Origin: Streptomyces albipurpureus
Lineage (GTDB): Bacteria; Actinomycetota; Actinomycetes; Streptomycetales; Streptomycetaceae
Assembly: GCF_023701525.1 (NCBI RefSeq)
Contig: NZ_JAMQAW010000057.1
Location: 65,850-115,862, forward strand
DNA: 50,013 nucleotides
Reading direction: 5' to 3'
Shown: one piece after another, positions 8,854-17,697 of the stretch
How the letters are laid out: every line of letters begins with the position of its first letter
Position numbering within the stretch: the first letter of the stretch is position 1
Made by a program: the position numbers and the translations under genes
Notes under the pieces: generated by a model
What the model saw: only the letters and a program-made list of their open reading frames with translations
Databases searched by the model: none
What the model was told of the DNA's origin: nothing

Positions 8854-9126
8854 ATGATCCGCGAAGCCTTTGCCAGGGGGCCGGACGCACTGCCCTGGTT
8901 CAAGAGCAGCCATAGCAGCAACAGCAGCGAGGCCGACTGCATCGAGGTTGCCTGGACCAAGAGCAGCTACAGCGATAGCAGCAACGGCAACGACTGTGTC
9001 GAGGTCGCAACGACTCCCACCTGCGTCGCGATCCACATCCGTGATTCGAAGAACACCCAGGGCCCCCAGCTCGCCGTCACGCCGTTCGCATGGGCCGAGT
9101 TCGTCTCGTACGCGTCCAAGTACTGA
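8854..9126 (+). CDS. DUF397 protein with duplicated N-terminal motif
   Basis: A 90-residue DUF397 protein, 27 bases downstream of the first. It starts MIREAFARGPDALPWFKSS, very like its neighbour (MIREASVRESDELVWFKSS). The hallmark block appears twice: WFKSSHSSNSSEADCIEVA and then WTKSSYSDSSNGNDCVEVA. A single IHIRDSKN and WAEFVSYA follow. The second block explains the extra 20 or so residues over the usual 60-70. CTGGGAGATC precedes the ATG. It is probably cotranscribed with 8617-8826. Confidence 0.87.
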   Translation: MIREAFARGPDALPWFKSSHSSNSSEADCIEVAWTKSSYSDSSNGNDCVEVATTPTCVAIHIRDSKNTQGPQLAVTPFAWAEFVSYASKY

Positions 9127-9331
9127 CCCCGTAGCTGAACGTGCCTCGTGCCCGCTTCGACCGAGTGCGAGGCACGCTGCCGTAGGCGTCTGGGCCAGGC
9201 AGAGCCCGTCAGAGGCCAGGCCCTGACAAGTAGGTTCGCCGCCGAAGGCATCTCGCTCCCCGTGGCGCTCTTTCCCGCTCTGAGTAACTCCCTATGGAAC
9301 GATGCTGTCCATGACAGACAGCGGGGGCGGA

Positions 9332-9706
9332 ATGTCAGGGACACAAGTGGCGTCGGCGAGACGTGAGTTCGCCGTCTTGCTGGGGGAGTTCAGACGCACT
9401 GCGGTACTGGTTCCGTTCGATCCGTACGGCAGCCTCTGGACGGCGGACCAGGGTGGCGTTCGCTGGATCTGCGCCTTCTCCGATGAGGAGTCCTTGGCCC
9501 GCTTTGCGCTGGCGCGGGGCGAAGCCGAACAGGAATGGACGTATCAGACCGTTCTCGGCGCACGGCTGCTCGATGTGCTGGTGCCGACCCTCGAAGGGCC
9601 GGCTGGGGTGGCGCTGGATGCGGGCAGTGCTGGGGGAGTGCTCTTCCCACCTGTCGTGGGGATCGTGCCGGACGCGGTGGCGGCTGATGGGGGAGGAACC
9701 CCGTGA
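9332..9706 (+). CDS. SseB-like N-terminal domain protein of the RHS cassette
   Basis: About 124 residues from the ATG at 9332, chosen because GGGGGCGG precedes it; ATGs at 9302 and 9311 lack such a site. The sequence reads RREFAVLLGEFRRTAVLVPF, then SLWTADQGGVRWICAFSDEE and a stretch ending in LDAGSAGG, resembling SseB/SAV_915-type proteins that often sit beside ESX or polymorphic-toxin genes in Streptomyces. There is no signal peptide. Its stop overlaps the GTG of the next gene (GTGA at 9703-9706), so the two are translationally coupled. A chaperone or accessory role for the RHS protein is inferred from position. Confidence 0.65.
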   Translation: MSGTQVASARREFAVLLGEFRRTAVLVPFDPYGSLWTADQGGVRWICAFSDEESLARFALARGEAEQEWTYQTVLGARLLDVLVPTLEGPAGVALDAGSAGGVLFPPVVGIVPDAVAADGGGTP

Positions 9707-10341
9707 GTGGAACCGATCCGGACCTGGCGGTGCCGCCGGGGGCGCTGGAGCTGATCGCGAGCGGGATAGACAAGGCGTACGGGGAACTGAAGGACCTCGG
9801 CCTGGTCGGAGACGCGACCGCCCACCGCGGGTTCGCGGATCTCGCGCTGTCGGGGCTGGATCTGGGGCACCGGGGGCTCAGCGAGGAGTTCAAGACCTTC
9901 TGCCGACGCTGGGAGTGGGGTGTACGCGGCCTGATGCAGCGGGGCAACGGCTTCGCGAGGGAGCTGGGTCTTTCGGCGGGTGCCAGTTATGAACAGGAGC
10001 AGTACCGCAAGGACTCGTTCAAGATCGGACTCAACTCCCTCAATGGCAATCCCCACCTGAGCGAGGACGAGGTCACGAAGAAGAGCTGGGACGAGATCCG
10101 GAACCAGGCGGCCTGGGACAACCCGGACTACAGCGCGGAGTCCTTCTCCAAGGCCCATGACGAGGTGAAGCAGACCTGGCAGGACACGACGTATGACGTG
10201 AACGACGCCCTGATGGATTCGATGACGGATTCGGGAGTGATCGACCCGCGGTTCCGTGAGGCCCTGGAGGTGCAGGCGCAGGAGACATACGACCCATCTG
10301 AGGAGGCTGTTCAGCGGGCTCGTGAGGGGGACGGCGGCTGA
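9703..10341 (+). CDS. Hypothetical T7SS/RHS-associated helical protein
   Basis: A 212-residue soluble, mostly helical protein starting at GTG 9703 with GGGAGGAA upstream. Segments such as ELIASGIDKAYGELKDLG, GHRGLSEEFKTFCRRWEWG and MQRGNGFARELGLSAG resemble the small partner proteins encoded just before WXG100-fused RHS toxins in Streptomyces. The last base is shared with the RHS gene start (TGATG at 10339-10343). No enzymatic motif is visible. It is probably a secretion partner or chaperone of the RHS protein, an inference from context. Confidence 0.65.
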   Translation: MSGTDPDLAVPPGALELIASGIDKAYGELKDLGLVGDATAHRGFADLALSGLDLGHRGLSEEFKTFCRRWEWGVRGLMQRGNGFARELGLSAGASYEQEQYRKDSFKIGLNSLNGNPHLSEDEVTKKSWDEIRNQAAWDNPDYSAESFSKAHDEVKQTWQDTTYDVNDALMDSMTDSGVIDPRFREALEVQAQETYDPSEEAVQRAREGDGG

Positions 10342-13300
10342 TGGGGCTTGATGACTGGGGCAAGGCGCTCGATGGGCTCGGTTCCGCGTATGACAAGGTC
10401 CGGGACGGGATCGACAAGGGCAAGGAGATCGTCGGGGAGGGCGTGGACGCCGCCACCGACGCGGGCGCCGATCTGCTGGACAAGGTCGGAGCTGAGGGCG
10501 CGGCGGACTCGTTCGAGGACTGGGGCGACCGCAAGGCATCCTCGCTCGGCGCGCAGGTGGACGAGGCACAGCTCGGCCAGACCGACGAGGCGAACGAGCT
10601 GATCCACGGCAACCCCGGACGGATCAACGCAGCGGCGAAGAACCTGCGGGACTTCCAGACCGCGTTCGACAGTGTCGGGCAGGGTCTGAAGCAGCTGGAC
10701 TCACAGCAGTGGAAGGGTGAGGCGGCAGACACCTTCCGGGAGAAGTTCTCGGTACTGCCGGTGGACTGGCTCCGGGCGGCGGACGCATTCGGAGCGGCGG
10801 CGAAGGCGCTGGGTTCGTACGCCGAGATGGTCACCTGGGCGCAGGGCAAGGCGAGGGAAGCCATCGCCCTCCACAAAGAGGGGAATGACACCTCCAAGAC
10901 GGCGATCGAGACGTACAACAACAAGGCGGAGGCGTACAACGCCGCACGCAACGGGCCCGATCCTCTGCCCAAGCCGGACACGTTCGTCGATCCGGGTGAG
11001 TCCCAGCGAGAACGTGCGCGGGAGATCCTCACCGAGGCCCGTAGACAGCGCGACGACGCCGCGGAGACGGCCAAGTCGGCAGTTGCCGGGGCCCTCGCAC
11101 ACGCCCCGGCGGAACCCAAGGGCGCCGAGCGGCTGAAACTCGACGCGATCGACACCGGAATCGCGCAGATCACCGAACTCCAGCACGTCGGCAGCGGGGT
11201 GATCAAAGGGACAGCGGGAATCCTCAACTTCGTCCGCGCCGTCAACCCGATCGACCTCTACAACCTCACCCACCCCGCTGAGTACTACAAGGGCACCAGC
11301 ACGGTCCTCGCCGGTCTGGTCTCGACCGTGGCCAACCCGGACCGGGCGCTGAAAAACCTCTGGGAGACGGCGAAGAACGATCCGGGGGAGTTCGTCGGCC
11401 GCCTGCTCCCGGAACTGATCGGGACGAAGGGCGCAGGAGTCGTCCGGGGAGGCATCCGGGCCGGGGCGAAGACGGGCACGGACTCAGCGGCTCGGCAGAG
11501 CGTGGACGATCCGGCGAAGCCGTCCCGTACCCGGGATGCCGTGGAGAGCGGGCACACCGACCCCATCGATCTGGCGACCGGTGTCATGTTTCTGCCGCAG
11601 ACGGACGTCTCACTGCCTGGGTTGCTGCCTCTCGTGTTCGGACGGCGGGTGGCTTCGGACTACCGGGCGGGACGCTGGTTCGGGCCGCAGTGGGCGTCGA
11701 CGGCGGATCAACGCCTGGAGATCGATTCTCAGGGTGTGGTGCTGGTCTGCGAGGACGGGCTCCTGCTGGCCTATCCCCATCCCGCGCCGGGCGTTCCGGT
11801 GCTGCCGAGCCATGGGCCCCGGCGCGCCCTCGACATCGACCGGGACGGCGACTACACCGTCACGGAGCACGGGACCGGTAGGGTCCGCCACTTCACGACG
11901 CGGGGCTATGGGCACCTTGCGACTCCGGAAAGGGAACTGGCTCTCCTCACCCGGATAGAGGACCGCAACGGCAACTGGATCGACTTCGAGTACGACGAGA
12001 AGGGCGCCCCCACCTCGATCGTGCACCACGGCGGCTACCACCTGAAGCTCGCGACCGACCAGGGCCGGATCAGCTCCTTGAGCCTGGCCTCGGCCGCGAC
12101 CGGCGGCGCCGATCAGCAGATCCTGCGGTACGGGTACACCGACGGCCTGCTGACAGAGGTCATCAACTCCTCCAGTCTGCCCTTGCGGTTCGCGTATGAC
12201 GAGTCGGGACGGGTCACGTCATGGACCGACACCAACGGCAGCCGCTACGACTACGCCTACGACGATGAGAACCGGTGCGTCGCGGAAGGCGGCGCGGCCG
12301 GGCACATGGCCGTATGCCTGGAGTACAGAACCGCGGACCCCGAAACTGGGCTGCGCACAACGACTCTGACCAGTGCCAACGGGGCAGTCCGGCGATACCA
12401 GGTCAACACCGCTCATCACATCGTCACGGAGACGGACCCGCTCGGCGCGGTCACTCGGTATGAGCGCGACCGCTACAACAGACTGCTGTCCCGCACCGAC
12501 CCGCTGGGGCTGACCACACGGTTCGCATACGACGACGAGGGCAACCCAGTGCGGGTGGTCCGGCCGGACGGCAGAGAACAGCTCGCGGAATACGGAGAGC
12601 TCGGTCTGCCCGTACGTGTGGTCGGCCCGGACCGGGCCACGGTCCGACGCGAGTACGACGGGCGTGGGAACTGCATCCGGGTTGTTGGCAGGGGCGGTTC
12701 GACCTCGTTCGCCTACGACGACAAGGGCCGACTGACCTCGGTGACGGACGGTCTCGGTCAAACGACTCGAATACGCTGCGACCCGGCAGGCCTCCCCGTC
12801 GAAATCATCGATCCGCTGGGTGCCGTCAGCCACGTCGGACGCGATGGTTTCGGACGGCCGGTCGTGGTGACCGACGCACTGGGGGCGACGACGCGACTGG
12901 AGTGGACACCTGAAGGCAGACCCGCCCGCCGGATCGACGCGGACGGGAGCGAACAGTCCTGGCGCTACGACGGCGAGGGAAACTGCGTCTGCCACACGGA
13001 TGCTCTGGGGGCACAGACACGATTCGAGTACACCCACTTCGATCTGATGACGGCCCGGACCGGGCCGGACGGCGCTCGATACGAGTTCACCCACGACATA
13101 GAGCTACGCCTTACCCAGGTGGTGAATCCGCAGGGTCTGCACTGGGACTATGCCTACGATCCCGCGGGTCGACTCAGCTCGGAGACAGACTTCGACGGCC
13201 GTACGCTCGGCTATGAGCACGATGCGGCGGGCCGGCTGATCGCTCGCACGGACGCGCTGGGACAGTCGGTCCGTTACGAGCGAGACACCTTGGACCGGAT

Positions 13301-15104
13301 CATCTCCAAGGACGCCGATGGAGCGGTGACGACCTTCGCGTACGACCTCCTCGACCAACTCGCCGAGGCAAACGGTCCGGACGCTCACGTCAGCATGTTG
13401 CGTGACCGGTTCGGCCGCCTGAGGTCGGAGACCGTCGACGGTCGCACCACCTCCTACGGCTACGACGAACTCGGCCGACGCGTCTCCCGGACAACCCCTT
13501 CGGGTGCCGTGAGCACCTGGACCTACGACGCTGCGGGGCGGCGAAACACCCTGACCGCGTCGGGCCGGACGCTCACCTTCGAACGAGACGCAGCCGGTCG
13601 GGAAGTCACCCGCAGCGTCGGCGAGACCTTAGCCCTGACGAACACCTACGACCTGGTGGGACGGCTCACGACCCAGCAGGTCACGAGCGCGGGCCGCAGT
13701 GTCCAGCACCGCGGCTACAGCTATCGGGCTGACGGGCATGTCATCGGGGTGGACGATCAGCTCACCGGAGTCCGCGCCTTCAGCCTTGACGCGGCCGGCA
13801 GGGTCACCGCGGTCACCGCCCAGGACTGGACCGAGAGCTACGCATATGACCAGGCGGGCAACCAGACACACGCTTCATGGCCGCCCAACCATCCTGGTCA
13901 GGAAGCGGCGGGGCCGCGCACCTACAGCGGTACCACCATCACCCGCGCGGGGGAGGCCCGCTACGAGCACGACGCGCTGGGCCGCATCACGCTGCGCCAG
14001 AAACCCCGGCTGTCGCGCAAGCCGGACACCTGGCGGTACACCTGGGACGCCGAGAACCATCTGACCTCCGCAGTGACCCCGGACGGCATTCGCTGGCGCT
14101 ACCGGTACGACCCGCTAGGCCGTCGCATCGCCAAACAGCGGCTGGGGCGAGACGACACCATCCTGGAGCAGGTCGACTTCACCTGGGACGGCTCGATCCT
14201 CTGTGAGCAGACCACGACGGCGGAGGACTTACCGAATCCCGTCACCCTCACATGGGACCACGACGGCCTGCGCCCCCTCACGCAAACAGAACGCATCACT
14301 GCGGGGGAAGCGCCCCAGTCGGAGATCGACCAACGCTTCTTCAGCATCGTCACCGACCTGGTCGGCACCCCGACGGAGCTGATCGACGAGTCGGGCGACC
14401 TGGCGTGGCACACCCGAAGCACACTGTGGGGCACCACCACCTGGTCCACGACCAGCACCGCCTACACCCCACTTCGCTTCCCTGGCCAGTACTTCGACCC
14501 GGAGACGGGTCTCCACTACAACTTCCACCGGCACTACGACCCGGAGACTGGGCGTTACCTTTCCCCGGACCCGCTGGGATTGCTCCCCGCTGCGAACCCT
14601 GTGTCGTATGTTTTTAATCCAACGATGCTCGTCGATCCGCTGGGACTGGCCGTATGCGGTCCGGAAGATACGGCTAGGCGGCAATTGGGGACGGCGCCCG
14701 GGTTTATCAGTGACTCTGCAGGTGGGGTGCTGGATGCAAGAGAGCTAGGTCGGCCCGACGGTCAGTTCGTTTACAGCGGGCACGGTGGAATGTTCGTGGG
14801 GGACGGAACCCCTGTCACGGTTCCACCTGGGACAGAAATATCGATGTACTCTCGGCACGGTGAACCTATATCTGATTGGCTCGGTAATCAGATCGAGAGG
14901 GGAGGTATCCATGCTAATCCGGTGGAGAAGTATGGGAGTGGCGAGCAGTTGCCTGACTATATCCTGTTTCCTCCAGAAGGGCTGAATATTCAAGGTCTCC
15001 CTAGAAATCTTACTGTTGATCAGCCCTACTATCTTTCGCAACTGATCCAGCCGAATATGGGAATGGTGCACTGGGCGGCATGTCGCTCTGTGAACCATGG
15101 ATAA
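10341..15104 (+). CDS. RHS-repeat polymorphic toxin with WXG100-like N-terminus and Stv-like/His-Cys C-terminal domain
   Basis: A 1587-residue protein. Residues about 60-190 form a WXG100/ESX-like helical domain (LDSQQWKGEAADTFREKF), pointing to type VII-like export. A DUF6531-type segment begins near residue 410 (DPIDLATGVMFLPQTDVSLP). Dozens of YD repeats follow (such as YAYDPAGRLSSETDFDGR). The conserved RHS core ends with YDPETGRYLSPDPLGLLPAA and DPLGLAVC near residue 1435. The remaining 150 residues are a variable tip: FVYSGHGGM (His1481), a VPPGTEISMYSRHGEPISDW segment and VHWAACRSV (Cys1581). This tip resembles the Stv putative adhesin domain, and its HG...AC order recalls clan CD cysteine peptidases. 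From about 14,650 the DNA is visibly lower in GC, consistent with a swapped toxin module. The probable immunity gene follows after 11 bases. Confidence 0.88.
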   Translation: MGLDDWGKALDGLGSAYDKVRDGIDKGKEIVGEGVDAATDAGADLLDKVGAEGAADSFEDWGDRKASSLGAQVDEAQLGQTDEANELIHGNPGRINAAAKNLRDFQTAFDSVGQGLKQLDSQQWKGEAADTFREKFSVLPVDWLRAADAFGAAAKALGSYAEMVTWAQGKAREAIALHKEGNDTSKTAIETYNNKAEAYNAARNGPDPLPKPDTFVDPGESQRERAREILTEARRQRDDAAETAKSAVAGALAHAPAEPKGAERLKLDAIDTGIAQITELQHVGSGVIKGTAGILNFVRAVNPIDLYNLTHPAEYYKGTSTVLAGLVSTVANPDRALKNLWETAKNDPGEFVGRLLPELIGTKGAGVVRGGIRAGAKTGTDSAARQSVDDPAKPSRTRDAVESGHTDPIDLATGVMFLPQTDVSLPGLLPLVFGRRVASDYRAGRWFGPQWASTADQRLEIDSQGVVLVCEDGLLLAYPHPAPGVPVLPSHGPRRALDIDRDGDYTVTEHGTGRVRHFTTRGYGHLATPERELALLTRIEDRNGNWIDFEYDEKGAPTSIVHHGGYHLKLATDQGRISSLSLASAATGGADQQILRYGYTDGLLTEVINSSSLPLRFAYDESGRVTSWTDTNGSRYDYAYDDENRCVAEGGAAGHMAVCLEYRTADPETGLRTTTLTSANGAVRRYQVNTAHHIVTETDPLGAVTRYERDRYNRLLSRTDPLGLTTRFAYDDEGNPVRVVRPDGREQLAEYGELGLPVRVVGPDRATVRREYDGRGNCIRVVGRGGSTSFAYDDKGRLTSVTDGLGQTTRIRCDPAGLPVEIIDPLGAVSHVGRDGFGRPVVVTDALGATTRLEWTPEGRPARRIDADGSEQSWRYDGEGNCVCHTDALGAQTRFEYTHFDLMTARTGPDGARYEFTHDIELRLTQVVNPQGLHWDYAYDPAGRLSSETDFDGRTLGYEHDAAGRLIARTDALGQSVRYERDTLDRIISKDADGAVTTFAYDLLDQLAEANGPDAHVSMLRDRFGRLRSETVDGRTTSYGYDELGRRVSRTTPSGAVSTWTYDAAGRRNTLTASGRTLTFERDAAGREVTRSVGETLALTNTYDLVGRLTTQQVTSAGRSVQHRGYSYRADGHVIGVDDQLTGVRAFSLDAAGRVTAVTAQDWTESYAYDQAGNQTHASWPPNHPGQEAAGPRTYSGTTITRAGEARYEHDALGRITLRQKPRLSRKPDTWRYTWDAENHLTSAVTPDGIRWRYRYDPLGRRIAKQRLGRDDTILEQVDFTWDGSILCEQTTTAEDLPNPVTLTWDHDGLRPLTQTERITAGEAPQSEIDQRFFSIVTDLVGTPTELIDESGDLAWHTRSTLWGTTTWSTTSTAYTPLRFPGQYFDPETGLHYNFHRHYDPETGRYLSPDPLGLLPAANPVSYVFNPTMLVDPLGLAVCGPEDTARRQLGTAPGFISDSAGGVLDARELGRPDGQFVYSGHGGMFVGDGTPVTVPPGTEISMYSRHGEPISDWLGNQIERGGIHANPVEKYGSGEQLPDYILFPPEGLNIQGLPRNLTVDQPYYLSQLIQPNMGMVHWAACRSVNHG

Positions 15105-15115
15105 GGGAGTTTGCT

Positions 15116-15550
15116 ATGACGTATTTTGAAGACCTCACTCCTTATTCGTACTTCGATCACAAATTTCCCGCACATCTGAATGTTCTCAGTGTGGGATGGC
15201 TTGAGAGTGGAAAGGATTTCACGGTTGGCGAAACGCCGGCTGAGTTCCATCGAAAACTCATGCAATTGATTGAGGATTATTCGATCGGCAGGACTCGTGG
15301 TTGGCACGGATGTACGCTTCCTCATGGCGAGCAGGTAATGACCTATCCCTGCTCCGTTCGGAGCGGGGGGCGAACAGTTACGCTCGGGTCTGCGGAAGTG
15401 GGGGTCGTAGGAGCAGGCGGGGTAATCATGGTTGCGCCAAATCTCATCTATCACTACGTTACGGACCATCTCTACCTCCCGCCCTCTGTGTTTGTTGAGG
15501 CGGTCCTTGAAGGGAACTTTTTTGAAACCTCTGCATCAATATTGGATTGA
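15116..15550 (+). CDS. Probable immunity protein of the RHS toxin (DUF7919-like)
   Basis: A 144-residue protein from ATG 15116, with AAGGGAG upstream. It begins MTYFEDLTPYSYF, then LNVLSVGWLESGKDF, RTRGWHGCTLPHGE, and a VAPNLIYHYVTDHLYLPPS segment, which matches my memory of the DUF7919 family found beside toxin genes. There is no signal peptide, so it should act in the cytoplasm. It is the only gene between the RHS tip and a terminator, and has the same low-GC character as the tip. Specific neutralisation of the C-terminal RHS domain is inferred from this arrangement. Confidence 0.72.
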   Translation: MTYFEDLTPYSYFDHKFPAHLNVLSVGWLESGKDFTVGETPAEFHRKLMQLIEDYSIGRTRGWHGCTLPHGEQVMTYPCSVRSGGRTVTLGSAEVGVVGAGGVIMVAPNLIYHYVTDHLYLPPSVFVEAVLEGNFFETSASILD

Positions 15551-15556
15551 GGGCGC

Positions 15557-15583
15557 GCTCCTGCCGATCGGGCAGGAGCTTTT
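15557..15583 (+). terminator. Intrinsic terminator after the RHS cassette
   Basis: A perfect inverted repeat GCTCCTGCC / GGCAGGAGC with a five-base loop is followed directly by TTTT. It stands seven bases after the stop of the immunity gene and closes the cassette. Confidence 0.8.
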
Positions 15584-15628
15584 GGTCAACTGATCGTGTT
15601 CTCGATCGAGGAATGCTGAGTAAAGTTT

Positions 15629-16279
15629 ATGCGGCACAGAAGCTCTGAGGATTCCCTAGCGCGGTCGATCTTTGGTCCTCTCGGCGGGATTGTGGAGCTG
15701 GCGACTGTTGCCGCCACCGAGTCAGGTCTTGTCCATGACGCCTCCATCAACGCCTTCATGGCAACCTGCGGCGATCAGATGCACCGCCTCATGGAGATCA
15801 TTCAGGAGATCGGTGAATTTCATCCGGAAACGATGAGCATCGTTGATGAACTGGGGTGGCATCGAGAGCACGAAGTCCAGGCGATCACCCTGCTTCTCTG
15901 GTCGGGCTCGATCGAGCCGTACTCGGAGAGAATCAGCGAAAGAGATTCGGTCCGACGCATGCTCTGCATGGGTAGCGACCTGCAATTGACGAACTTCCTA
16001 CACGCCCTGGTTGGGGCTGCCGAGTCACTGGATTTGCCAGGCACACCCAAGGCCGGGCTGGTCGTCGAGGCACTCCAGATTTCTTCAGAACTTCTGCAGG
16101 GTGTTCGAGAAATGGCGGCTGCGGAAGTTTTCCGGATGTGGCGGGTGGCGTTTTTGCCTCACGTTCTTCCGCCTTCTTCGCGGACGCCGGAGACCATCAG
16201 AGCAGGGTTCAGGGATTATGCCCACGCGCTGGAAGCGCGGCTGATAGCGCCGGGTAACTCTGTCTCAGACTTCCGGTGA
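15629..16279 (+). CDS. Hypothetical helical protein
   Basis: A 216-residue protein not assigned to any family here. It is helical and soluble, with no signal peptide or membrane segment. Visible blocks are FGPLGGIVELATVAATESGL, EHEVQAITLLLWSGSIEPYS and DLQLTNFLHALVGAAESLD. No strong ribosome binding site precedes ATG 15629. It follows the RHS immunity gene across a terminator, so it probably has its own promoter. It could be another orphan immunity protein, which is speculation based only on its position behind a polymorphic-toxin cassette. Confidence 0.6.
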   Translation: MRHRSSEDSLARSIFGPLGGIVELATVAATESGLVHDASINAFMATCGDQMHRLMEIIQEIGEFHPETMSIVDELGWHREHEVQAITLLLWSGSIEPYSERISERDSVRRMLCMGSDLQLTNFLHALVGAAESLDLPGTPKAGLVVEALQISSELLQGVREMAAAEVFRMWRVAFLPHVLPPSSRTPETIRAGFRDYAHALEARLIAPGNSVSDFR

Positions 16280-16283
16280 GAGC

Positions 16284-16473
16284 GTGGTGAGTGCGGCCAC
16301 GCGAGGTTCAACTAGCTACAGCGACACAGAAGACATTGAACGCTGTGTCGAGGCCACGCCTGTTGTCGATACGGTGCCTGTCCGGGACTCCGAGAACATC
16401 GAAGGTCCTCCGCCCACCCGCGGAAACGCCCGCCGTATGGGCTGGCTTCGTCTCGTACGCCTCCAACGCCTGA
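16284..16473 (+). pseudogene. DUF397 gene, frameshifted remnant
   Basis: From 16284 one frame reads TSYSDTEDIERCVEATPVVD and VRDSENIEG, the first two DUF397 blocks. Near 16405-16425 the homology passes into the next frame, which ends PAVWAGFVSYASNA and stops at 16473. Together they make a complete DUF397 protein interrupted by one frameshift. The first block is also shortened: the usual WxKSSYS begins at TSYS. It lies far from any DUF5753 regulator, so it is a decayed orphan copy. Confidence 0.7.
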
Positions 16474-16477
16474 GCGC

Positions 16478-16520
16478 CAACGACAGATGCCCCGCCTTCG
16501 TCGAAGGCGGGGCATCGTTG
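16478..16520. terminator. Bidirectional terminator hairpin between convergent genes
   Basis: A perfect 15-base inverted repeat, GATGCCCCGCCTTCG and CGAAGGCGGGGCATC separated by one base (16486-16516), extends outward with CAACG/CGTTG. It lies exactly between the convergent DUF397 remnant and the Rpn-type gene and probably serves both strands. Confidence 0.75.
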
Positions 16521-16533
16521 CGGTGTGTGGGTA

Positions 16534-17544
16534 TCAGTCGTTGGCCGGTTCATCCTCGGCGAAGAGGCCATCGACGTCGGTGACGGTGATGGCCCGCCGC
16601 AACCAGAGGTCGAGGATGTCGAGGTCTGTGCACTCGGTGATCCGCTGACGCTGGCCGGCGAGGGTGGGGATCTGGCGAGCCTCTAGAACACTGATGATCG
16701 AGCGAGCACGCTCTTCTGCCCGGGCTTCTGCTCGCCCCTTGGCCCGACCCTCAGCCTTGCCCTCAGCCTTGCCCTCAGCCTTGCCCTCAGCCTTGCCCTC
16801 GGCCTTGCCCTCGGCCCGGCCCTCAGCCATGCCCTCCGCCTTGGCTTTGAGGTAGGTCTCCTCGACCAATGTGCCTCGGCCGGGGAAGTAGGTACCTACG
16901 GCCATCAGATTCCTCCAGTTTTCCCTGGCCGGGGTGTCTCCCAGGCCGATTTCCAACAGTTCGAAGAAGTAGTCGGCAGATTCTCTGTCGGCAGAGCCGA
17001 GCGCCGACGCCAGCGCTTCCAGTATGGCGTCGAGGTCCCTGTCCTTGCTATGAGTCATCGCCGCCAGGGTCGCGAGCGCCAGATTCCTGCTGGCCTCTCT
17101 GGGGCTGGTGATCGTCGGAAGGTTGTCAGGACCCAGGACCATCGGGTGGGTGCTCTGCAAGATCCAGTTCTCGTACCCCGTGGTGAACGGCCCCGCCGCC
17201 CATTTCGCTGTGGCCCGGTCCTTGCAGACGACCAGGAGGAGTACCGGGAGGTCGTGCTTGTCCCGGAGATACGCCGTGTAGTACGGCCAACTCGTCTCCT
17301 TGGCAGGGTCCTTACGGCCCTGGGCTTCGATGGCGAGGAGGAACCGCTGTCCCTCTGAGGTTTCCACCCGCAGCACGCTGTCCACGCGTCGCTCCAGCGG
17401 GCGGATCTCGGTGGCGTCGCCGGTCAGGACCTCGACGGAGGTCTTGGCGGGCAAGGGGATGCCCAACACCCCGAATACCGGGGTGAGTAACTCAGGCCGG
17501 TCCTGGAAGATCCGGTGCGCGGCCTCATGTGAAGAAGTGACCAT
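16534..17544 (-). CDS. Rpn-type PD-(D/E)XK nuclease/transposase-like protein with AEGK repeat
   Basis: A 336-residue protein, read from ATG 17544 by comparison with the copy at 6522; a GTG at 17553 adds three residues. Rpn family recombination-promoting nucleases have a PD-(D/E)XK fold; here the active-site candidates are the Asp in RVDSVLRVE and the Glu in FLLAIEAQ, followed by SWPYYTAYL. The middle has PVLLLVVCKDRATAKWAA and NLALATLAAMTH. Near residue 235 comes a run of AEGK/AEGR units, probably a charged helix or coiled coil, then an oligomerising-type end (ISVLEARQIPTLA). All blocks lost in the frameshifted copy at 5625-6522 are intact here. Whether it moves DNA or acts as a nuclease in defence cannot be told. 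Confidence 0.8.
   Translation of the reverse strand: MVTSSHEAAHRIFQDRPELLTPVFGVLGIPLPAKTSVEVLTGDATEIRPLERRVDSVLRVETSEGQRFLLAIEAQGRKDPAKETSWPYYTAYLRDKHDLPVLLLVVCKDRATAKWAAGPFTTGYENWILQSTHPMVLGPDNLPTITSPREASRNLALATLAAMTHSKDRDLDAILEALASALGSADRESADYFFELLEIGLGDTPARENWRNLMAVGTYFPGRGTLVEETYLKAKAEGMAEGRAEGKAEGKAEGKAEGKAEGKAEGRAKGRAEARAEERARSIISVLEARQIPTLAGQRQRITECTDLDILDLWLRRAITVTDVDGLFAEDEPAND
16748..16843 (-). repeat. Twelve-base tandem repeat encoding (AEGK/AEGR)n
   Basis: Eight consecutive 12-base units based on CCCTCAGCCTTG (plus strand). The first four are identical and the later ones carry one or more substitutions. Each unit encodes Ala-Glu-Gly-Lys or a variant on the minus strand inside the Rpn-type gene. 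A 12-base period keeps the frame, so slippage would change protein length without breaking the gene. Confidence 0.9.
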
Positions 17545-17697
17545 GAGCAGCACGCTAAGGAATTGCCGACTTCATGATTATGTCAATGGCACATGGCAAT
17601 CCGAATGTGTGAACGCCCCGGAAAGGTTGACGCGAACGGGTGTGCCTTTCCCTCGGTGAGGTGGCTGTGCTCTGGGAAGGTTCGCCAGCTAGCTTTC

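Noticed and set aside
10073..11245. Minus-strand frame of 390 codons opposite the RHS gene start
   Set aside because: Ser/Pro/Arg-rich composition, antisense to a coherent WXG-RHS protein.
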